Shown: positions 14,487-18,798 of the stretch, in pieces
How the letters are laid out: every line of letters starts with the position of its first letter
How positions within the stretch are numbered: position 1 is the first letter of the stretch
Assembly (NCBI GenBank): GCA_050304175.1
Contig: JBNLDE010000242.1
Coordinates: forward strand, 1-18,798
DNA: 18,798 nt
Reading direction: 5' to 3'
Source of the DNA: JAIOIW01 sp050304175
GTDB taxonomy: Bacteria; Pseudomonadota; Alphaproteobacteria; Rhizobiales; Rhizobiaceae
The notes under the pieces: model-generated
Seen by the model: the letters and a program-made list of their open reading frames with translations, nothing else
Told to the model about the DNA's origin: nothing
Database searches by the model: none
Position numbers and translations under genes: made by a program

Positions 14487-15506
14487 CTACATGCCCTTGG
14501 TTTCGCCGACCGTCTTGATCACGAAATCATAGAGTTCCTGGGCTGGAAGGCCGGCTTCGGTATTGGCCTTGATCCATTCGTCGCGAACGGGGCCCGCCGC
14601 CGCTTCGCGCATCTTGGCGACTTCGGCGTCGGGGAGCGTCACTTTTTCGATCCCTTTGTCGGCCAGCACGGGATCCCATTTATCGTACACGGCTTGATAA
14701 GCTGTATAGTAGGCTTCCATGGCTTCCGGAATCGAGGACAGAAGCGCGTCACGCTCGGCATCGGAAAGCGCGGCCAAAGCGTCGGTATTGACGACAACCG
14801 GGCAATTCACCGAGCCGGGATTGAGATTGGTCGTCCACCACTTTGCGATGTCGACCGTCTTGAATGCGAGATGAGCGTGCGGCGCAAATGCCACCGCGTC
14901 GACGACTCCGGATTCCAGAGCGTTGTAGGCTTCCGACGAGGTTACCGATGTCGGCACGGCACCCACCTTTTCGAATGCATTGCCCATACCGCCGGTGGCG
15001 CGCACGCGCATGCCATTGAAATCGGCGACGGATTTCGGCGACGCGCCGACACCGGCCAGATTGTACTGCGGCAGCGGCGAAGCCATGATGATCTTCGCGT
15101 TCCACCGAGCCATGTCCTTCACAGCCGCCGGGTGGTTGTACAGCGCCGCGTCGAGCGCGCCCTCCTGGCGCAATGTCTCGACGCCGATGAACGGCAGGTC
15201 GAGCACCATCAAGGTCGGATTCTTGTCGGGATGGTAGGCAGCGCAGAATTGCGCCATTTCGAACGCGCCGATCGATATACCGTCGAGGTTTTCGCGGTTC
15301 TTCGACAGGCCGCCGTAAGAGATGTTCAGGGTAAATTCGCCACCGGTCTTTTCGGCGACCAGGTCTGCCAGCTTGTGGATATGCTCGGTGAACGCACGCC
15401 GTTTGCCCCAAGTCGAGACATTCCATTCGGTCTTCGCAAAGGCGCTGCCTGCGACAAGCGACAAAGCAACACCCGACGCGACCGCATAAAGGTGCAGTTT
15501 CTTCAT
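14487..15506 (-). CDS. dctP: TRAP transporter periplasmic substrate-binding protein (DctP)
   Basis: A 339-residue periplasmic binding protein. The signal peptide covers residues 1-24 (LYAVASGVALSLVAGSAFA, cleaved before KTEW). The DctP fold is shown by AFTEHIHKLADLVAEKTGGE, the segment DFNGMRVRATGGMGNAFEKV, where Arg169 occupies the position that usually binds the substrate carboxylate, and SSEAYNALESGVVDAVAF. This points to an organic acid, but the ligand is not identifiable. AAGGAGGAG precedes the ATG. The order dctP-dctQ-dctM is common. No catabolic gene adjoins it. I found no convincing promoter boxes in the 115 bases upstream. Confidence 0.95.
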   Translation of the reverse strand: MKKLHLYAVASGVALSLVAGSAFAKTEWNVSTWGKRRAFTEHIHKLADLVAEKTGGEFTLNISYGGLSKNRENLDGISIGAFEMAQFCAAYHPDKNPTLMVLDLPFIGVETLRQEGALDAALYNHPAAVKDMARWNAKIIMASPLPQYNLAGVGASPKSVADFNGMRVRATGGMGNAFEKVGAVPTSVTSSEAYNALESGVVDAVAFAPHAHLAFKTVDIAKWWTTNLNPGSVNCPVVVNTDALAALSDAERDALLSSIPEAMEAYYTAYQAVYDKWDPVLADKGIEKVTLPDAEVAKMREAAAGPVRDEWIKANTEAGLPAQELYDFVIKTVGETKGM

Positions 15507-15621
15507 CCTGTTCTCCTCCTTGACATCTTTCCCACTCCCCGGGACGGGCAGGTTAGCGTCAACAGACGAAAGAACAACCCTTGAAAGGACGTACCGTTGC
15601 CACCGGCGGGCGCCGCGGGCC

Positions 15622-16602
15622 TCAGGCGTTGCCGATCAGCATACCAGCGCCAAACACGAGCGCCCCGCCGAGGACAACCTGGAAGATCGCCCGGCTCCAG
15701 GGCGTCTCCATCCAGTGGTTCTGGATCCAGGCGATCGCCCACAACTCGATAAAGACGATCACCGTCGCGATGATCGTGGCCGTCCAGAAGTCCGGGATCA
15801 GGTAGGGTAGCGCGTGGCCGAGGCCACCGATCGCCGTCATGATGCCGGAGGCGAAACCGCGCTTGATCGGCGAACCGCGCCCCGAGATCTTGCCGTCGTC
15901 ATGCGCCGCCTCGGTGAATCCCATCGAGATGCCGGCGCCGACGGCCGCCGAAAGACCGACGAGCAGCGTCGTCCATGTGTTCTGGGTCGCGAACGCCGTG
16001 GCAAAGATCGGCGCCAAGGTGGACACCGAGCCGTCCATCAGACCCGCCAGGCCCGGCTGCACGTAAGTCAGGATGAATTGCCGGCGTTCCGAGGCGTGCT
16101 CCTCCTCGCGTACCTCTTCAGGCGTGTGTTTGGCCTCCAGACCCTTTGCGGTGGCAATGTGCCCGCCTTCCGCGACTGCCAGTTCGCCCAGCAGCTTGCG
16201 CGTGTCGGCGTCTTGCGAACGAGCGGCCGCGGCCCGGTAAAACCGCTCTGCCTGGGCTTCCATCGCCGCAGCCTGCTCTCGCACCCGCTCCACCCCAAGC
16301 GGGCGGACGAGCCAATCCGGCTTGCGCTCGTAGTAGCCGCGCACGTGCTCGCGGCGGATCAGCGGAATCCGGTCACCGAAACGTTTCTTGTGCAGATCGA
16401 TGAGGATCGCGCGATGATGCGTTTCCTCCTCCGCCATCTCATCGAAAATCTTCGCCGATTGCGGAAACTCGTCGCGCAGGCCGTCGGCATAGGCCATGTA
16501 GATGCGGGCGTCGTCTTCTTCCGACGAGATCGCGAGCGCGAGAACTTCCTGCTCCGACAGACTGTCAAAAGAACGCTTGGTGCCGAAAAAGCGAGAAAAC
16601 AT
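15622..16602 (-). CDS. mbfA: Membrane-bound ferritin-like iron exporter (MbfA)
   Basis: A 326-residue fusion of a ferritin-like (erythrin/rubrerythrin) diiron domain and a VIT1/CCC1-type membrane domain. Helices with likely metal ligands are SSEEDDARIYMAYADGL (26-42), MAEEETHHRAILIDLH (56-71), the AMEAQAERFYRAA helix (113-125) and ELAVAEGGHIATAKG (140-154). The VIT part (about 178-326) has GLAGLMDGSVSTLAPIF and GAGISMGFTEAAHDDGKISG. Rhizobial MbfA exports iron and protects against iron/peroxide stress at the inner membrane, and is repressed by Irr. The upstream palindrome at 16619-16635 fits that control. A weak GGAT element precedes the ATG. Confidence 0.93.
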   Translation of the reverse strand: MFSRFFGTKRSFDSLSEQEVLALAISSEEDDARIYMAYADGLRDEFPQSAKIFDEMAEEETHHRAILIDLHKKRFGDRIPLIRREHVRGYYERKPDWLVRPLGVERVREQAAAMEAQAERFYRAAAARSQDADTRKLLGELAVAEGGHIATAKGLEAKHTPEEVREEEHASERRQFILTYVQPGLAGLMDGSVSTLAPIFATAFATQNTWTTLLVGLSAAVGAGISMGFTEAAHDDGKISGRGSPIKRGFASGIMTAIGGLGHALPYLIPDFWTATIIATVIVFIELWAIAWIQNHWMETPWSRAIFQVVLGGALVFGAGMLIGNA

Positions 16603-16618
16603 GAAATGGGATCCGTTC

Positions 16619-16635
16619 TTTGGAATGATTCCAAA
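16619..16635 (-). promoter_or_regulatory. ICE-like Irr operator of mbfA
   Basis: TTTGGAA-TGA-TTCCAAA is a perfect 7+3+7 palindrome and matches the iron-control-element pattern bound by Irr in Rhizobiales (TTTRGAA...TTCYAAA). It starts 17 bases upstream of the mbfA ATG and overlaps the -10 box, a repressor position. Irr binding under iron limitation is inferred from the family. Confidence 0.8.
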
Positions 16636-16661
16636 CTAGGGAGTGCATGTTACAGGGTCAA
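16633..16661 (-). promoter_or_regulatory. Promoter of mbfA
   Basis: On the minus strand TTGACC (16661-16656), a 17-base spacer and TAGTTT (16638-16633) form a sigma70-like promoter. The -10 box shares three bases with the ICE palindrome, and transcription would start inside that palindrome. Confidence 0.55.
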
Positions 16662-16669
16662 GAACCCTG
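16653..16669. repeat. Inverted repeat over the mbfA -35 box
   Basis: CAGGGT (16653-16658) and ACCCTG (16664-16669) are exact complements around CAAGA, and the repeat covers the -35 element. It could be an operator for a second regulator or, less likely, a hairpin. Confidence 0.45.
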
Positions 16670-16816
16670 CAGCGCCATCGATTTAGTATCCGAAACCCGC
16701 CATTGACGCGACATTGCAGCAAGGGCTTAATCGGATTGTCCAGGTCGGGAGGTCAGGGTTTCCACAGATATGACCTGCGTCCAAAAACAGCGGTCGCAAA
16801 GTCGAAACGAGGCAGG

Positions 16817-17284
16817 ATGGCAAAGGAAATCGAGCGCAAGTTTCTTGTGTCCGGCAATGGATGGCGCGGCGAAGCCGATTCGGGGACCATGATCCTGCAG
16901 GCCTACGTGGCGGTTCAGGACGGCAATTCCGTCCGGGTCCGGATAAAGGGCGACGGCTCGGCGATGCTTGCCGTCAAGACTGGCGGCGCGGCCATGGTGC
17001 GCGACGAATTCGAATACCCGATCCCGGTCGGCGATGCGCGCAGGATGATGGAGCAATGCATCGGCGCCGTGATCGACAAGACCCGGTATCTGCTGGCCCA
17101 TGAAGGGTTCATCTGGGAAATCGACGTCTATCAGGGCGAACTGGAGGGAATCGTCGTGGCCGAGGTCGAGATGGAGACGGTCGACGACAATCCGCCATTG
17201 CCCGATTGGGTCGGCCGGGAGGTCACGGGCGTGCAGGCCTTTTCCAACATCTCGCTTGCCTTGCACGGGAAGCCGGAATTGTGA
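16817..17284 (+). CDS. CYTH-domain (triphosphate tunnel) protein
   Basis: A 155-residue soluble CYTH/TTM protein, a beta-tunnel that binds triphosphate with divalent metal. Tunnel residues are visible: the EIERKFLV signature (4-11), QAYVA (28-32), VRVRIKG (39-45), KTG (54-56), DEFEYPIP (63-70), DKTRYLL (87-93), WEIDVYQGELEG (100-111) and VVAEVEME (113-120). Bacterial short CYTH proteins often act as inorganic triphosphatases; that reaction is inferred. I chose ATG 16817 because it puts the EIERKF signature at the N-terminus, with GAGG at 16809-16812; the open frame before it lies in the mbfA divergent region. It overlaps the CHAD gene by 4 bases. Confidence 0.93.
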   Translation: MAKEIERKFLVSGNGWRGEADSGTMILQAYVAVQDGNSVRVRIKGDGSAMLAVKTGGAAMVRDEFEYPIPVGDARRMMEQCIGAVIDKTRYLLAHEGFIWEIDVYQGELEGIVVAEVEMETVDDNPPLPDWVGREVTGVQAFSNISLALHGKPEL

Positions 17285-18177
17285 GTTTCGCGATCAATCC
17301 GCGCAAGGACCTGACGCGGCAGGTGAGACGCATCGCCGGCAGGGAACTCGACCGCATGGAGAAAGAGTTCGGCGTCCGCGGCGAAGCTGCGCACGAAGCC
17401 GTGCACGAAGCCCGGAAACGGATCAAGCGGCTGCGCGGGCTCTACAGGCTCATTCGTCCCGCGACTGGCTCCCTCGCCCGGGAGGAGGATGAGCGGCTGG
17501 GCAACGTCGCGCGATCGCTGTCGGCGGTGCGCGACGCAACGGCTTTGGTGGAGACGGCCGACAAGCTTGCGGCCCGTTTTACAGATCCGGCCGATTCCCA
17601 GATGCTGGCCCGTCTTCGAGGTGCGTTGATCGAACGCCGCGACCGCATCGCTCAGGCCGAAATCGATCTCGACGCCCACCTGGAAGATGCCACCCGCGAG
17701 TGCAAACGCGCTCGAAAATCGCTGAAAGCCATCAAGTTGCCGGCATCGCGTTCGGGCCAACGCGAACTGCTCGTCGGTTCCCTCAAACGGTCCTATGGCC
17801 GTATTCGCGACGGTTTTGCCAAAGCGAAGGCCAGCGGCGCGGCTGAGGACTGGCACGAACTGCGAAAACTGGTGAAGCATCACATGATGCAAGTAAAGCT
17901 GATGCGTTTGGCCCAACCCAGGACCATGAGGAAGCGCGCAGAGGCACTCGACCAATTGGGGGAGTCGCTCGGCGACGATCACGACCTTGCCGTCCTCGTC
18001 GCCCTTATCGTCGACGTCCCGATCGTCGCGGAAGCCGACCGGGAACGGATCGCCGCGCTCGCCGGGATCCGCACCCTGGAGCTGCGCGACGCGGCGGCGG
18101 GAGCCTTGGAGGCAATGTTTCTTGCCCGGCCGCGCGACTTCGCCGGCCGTATCCGCAGGCGCTGGCGCGGCGCCTAA
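17281..18177 (+). CDS. CHAD-domain protein
   Basis: A 298-residue all-helical protein made of one CHAD unit with its two symmetric halves. The His/basic signatures are AVHEARKRIKRLRGLYRLIR (41-60) and WHELRKLVKHHMMQVKLMRL (191-210), plus LSAVRDATALVE (80-91) and LGDDHDLAVLV (230-240). CHAD domains bind polyphosphate and locate to polyphosphate granules. GTG 17281 is chosen as start because it forms a GTGA overlap with the CYTH stop, as in coupled genes; the open frame before it lies inside the CYTH gene. Placement next to a separate CYTH gene replaces the CYTH-CHAD fusion seen elsewhere and implies a joint role. Confidence 0.92.
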   Translation: MSFAINPRKDLTRQVRRIAGRELDRMEKEFGVRGEAAHEAVHEARKRIKRLRGLYRLIRPATGSLAREEDERLGNVARSLSAVRDATALVETADKLAARFTDPADSQMLARLRGALIERRDRIAQAEIDLDAHLEDATRECKRARKSLKAIKLPASRSGQRELLVGSLKRSYGRIRDGFAKAKASGAAEDWHELRKLVKHHMMQVKLMRLAQPRTMRKRAEALDQLGESLGDDHDLAVLVALIVDVPIVAEADRERIAALAGIRTLELRDAAAGALEAMFLARPRDFAGRIRRRWRGA

Positions 18178-18308
18178 TCGCGCATTTGACGGAAAACGAA
18201 CCGGGCAACGGATAACAGGCCTACACGATTGCATTACCACCGCCATCAGCGACTTGATCGGCGCCTGAGTTCCTGTTCACTTGTCGGCGCAACGAATTGT
18301 GGCGCGCC

Positions 18309-18798
18309 ATGCAACAGACCGAGACAGTACTCGACCGGATTGGGCATTTCCTTGCCGCCAGACTTGAGGAAGAGTCGTCCGGCTATCAGCCCTATACGCC
18401 GTCCGACCCGGAGACCCTGCACCGCACGCTACGCCCCGGCGACGTGTTGCTGGTGGAGGGAAACCAGCATGTCTCGGCGGTCATCAAATACCTGACACAA
18501 TCGACCTGGAGCCACGCGGCGCTCTATATCGGCGACGCGCTGGAAGGCAATTACACCGATGAGGACCAGCCGCGCCTCATCGAGGTCAATCTGGGCGACG
18601 GATGCATTGCCGTCCCGCTGAAGAAGTACCGCACCTACAACACCCGGATTTGCCGTCCGGTCGGCCTGACGCCGCCAGACCGTGAAGGCCTGATCAAATT
18701 CATGATCGACCGGCTGGGAACGAAATACGACGTGAAGAACATATTCGACATGTTGCGCTACTTTTTCCCGACGCCGCCGGTTCCGGTGCGCTGGCGCA
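18309..18798 (+). CDS. YiiX/YebB-like N1pC/P60 cysteine hydrolase, 5' part
   Basis: The frame from ATG 18309 stays open to the last base, giving 163 residues of a protein that continues outside the window. It begins MQQTETVLDRIGHFLAARLE and contains RPGDVLLVEGNQHVSAVIKY, LTQSTWSHAALYIGD, RLIEVNLGDGCIAVPLKKY and the DRLGTKYDVKNIFDMLRYFF segment. This is the permuted NlpC/P60 (YiiX/YebB) arrangement: the catalytic His (WSHAALYIG) comes first and the Cys follows near the C-terminus, here beyond the end. The likely activity is amide or peptide hydrolysis; the substrate is unknown. No clear Shine-Dalgarno is seen. It lies 131 bases after the CHAD gene. Confidence 0.88.
   Translation, partial: MQQTETVLDRIGHFLAARLEEESSGYQPYTPSDPETLHRTLRPGDVLLVEGNQHVSAVIKYLTQSTWSHAALYIGDALEGNYTDEDQPRLIEVNLGDGCIAVPLKKYRTYNTRICRPVGLTPPDREGLIKFMIDRLGTKYDVKNIFDMLRYFFPTPPVPVRWR

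Noticed and set aside
12359..15506. TRAP transporter as importer of hydroxyproline for the dehydratase at 6591
   Set aside because: The loci are about 5 kb apart with unrelated genes between, and nothing in DctP identifies the ligand.
14322..15584. 420-codon open frame on the plus strand opposite dctP and dctQ
   Set aside because: It lies antisense to a clear DctP with a signal peptide and DctQ motifs, has a low-complexity Arg/His/Gly composition typical of GC-rich shadow frames, and matches no family.
17131..18246. 371-codon minus-strand frame opposite the CHAD gene
   Set aside because: The plus strand encodes intact CYTH and CHAD motifs; the antisense frame is a by-product of high GC.

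Overview
The window is about 18.8 kb of high-GC DNA, gene-dense on both strands. It reads as chromosome of an alphaproteobacterium, most likely Hyphomicrobiales (Rhizobiales) or a close relative. The support is a membrane-bound ferritin (MbfA-type) gene preceded by a textbook Irr/ICE-like palindrome, an ECF sigma/anti-sigma pair with a zinc-less anti-sigma domain, a P-Q-M TRAP transporter, and the general protein character. I see no rRNA, tRNA, CRISPR array, insertion sequence or phage gene.

Layout. (1) 1-291 is the 3' end of a basic hypothetical protein. (2) 382-3630 is a compact co-directional cluster: a NemR-like TetR regulator followed by six small proteins (VOC, DUF6958-like, SRPBCC/AHSA1, DUF1428, VOC, GyrI-like). 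A sigma70-type promoter with an operator palindrome inside it lies directly against the tetR start codon. (3) 3735-7589 holds pncB (nicotinate phosphoribosyltransferase), dut (dUTPase), an exported protein of unknown family and a proline-racemase-superfamily enzyme. The enzyme has Cys88/Thr252 in place of a Cys pair, which points to trans-3-hydroxy-L-proline dehydratase. (4) 7593-10183 holds a signal peptidase I gene (minus strand), divergent from cysK and a YiiM-like MOSC gene.

(5) 10198-12346 is a stress-type regulatory locus. A small exported DUF7282-like protein diverges from an ECF sigma factor gene that is translationally coupled to its membrane anti-sigma factor. The shared intergenic region carries two back-to-back GGAAT-N17-CGTA elements, one per strand, built on an inverted repeat. 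This suggests that the sigma factor drives both its own operon and the exported protein. (6) 12359-15506 on the minus strand is a tripartite TRAP transporter in the order dctP-dctQ-dctM. (7) 15622-16602 (minus) is mbfA with promoter, ICE palindrome and a second inverted repeat. Divergent from it is a CYTH gene overlapping a CHAD gene, a pair linked to polyphosphate/triphosphate chemistry. (8) The window ends inside a YiiX/YebB-like permuted papain-fold hydrolase that starts at 18309.

The most interesting points are the symmetric ECF promoter pair and its effect on the sigma-factor start codon, the TetR operon made almost entirely of small ligand-binding folds with a predicted leaderless regulator mRNA, and the layered operators at mbfA. 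No wholly new machinery is evident. The TetR operon is the best candidate for an undescribed functional unit.
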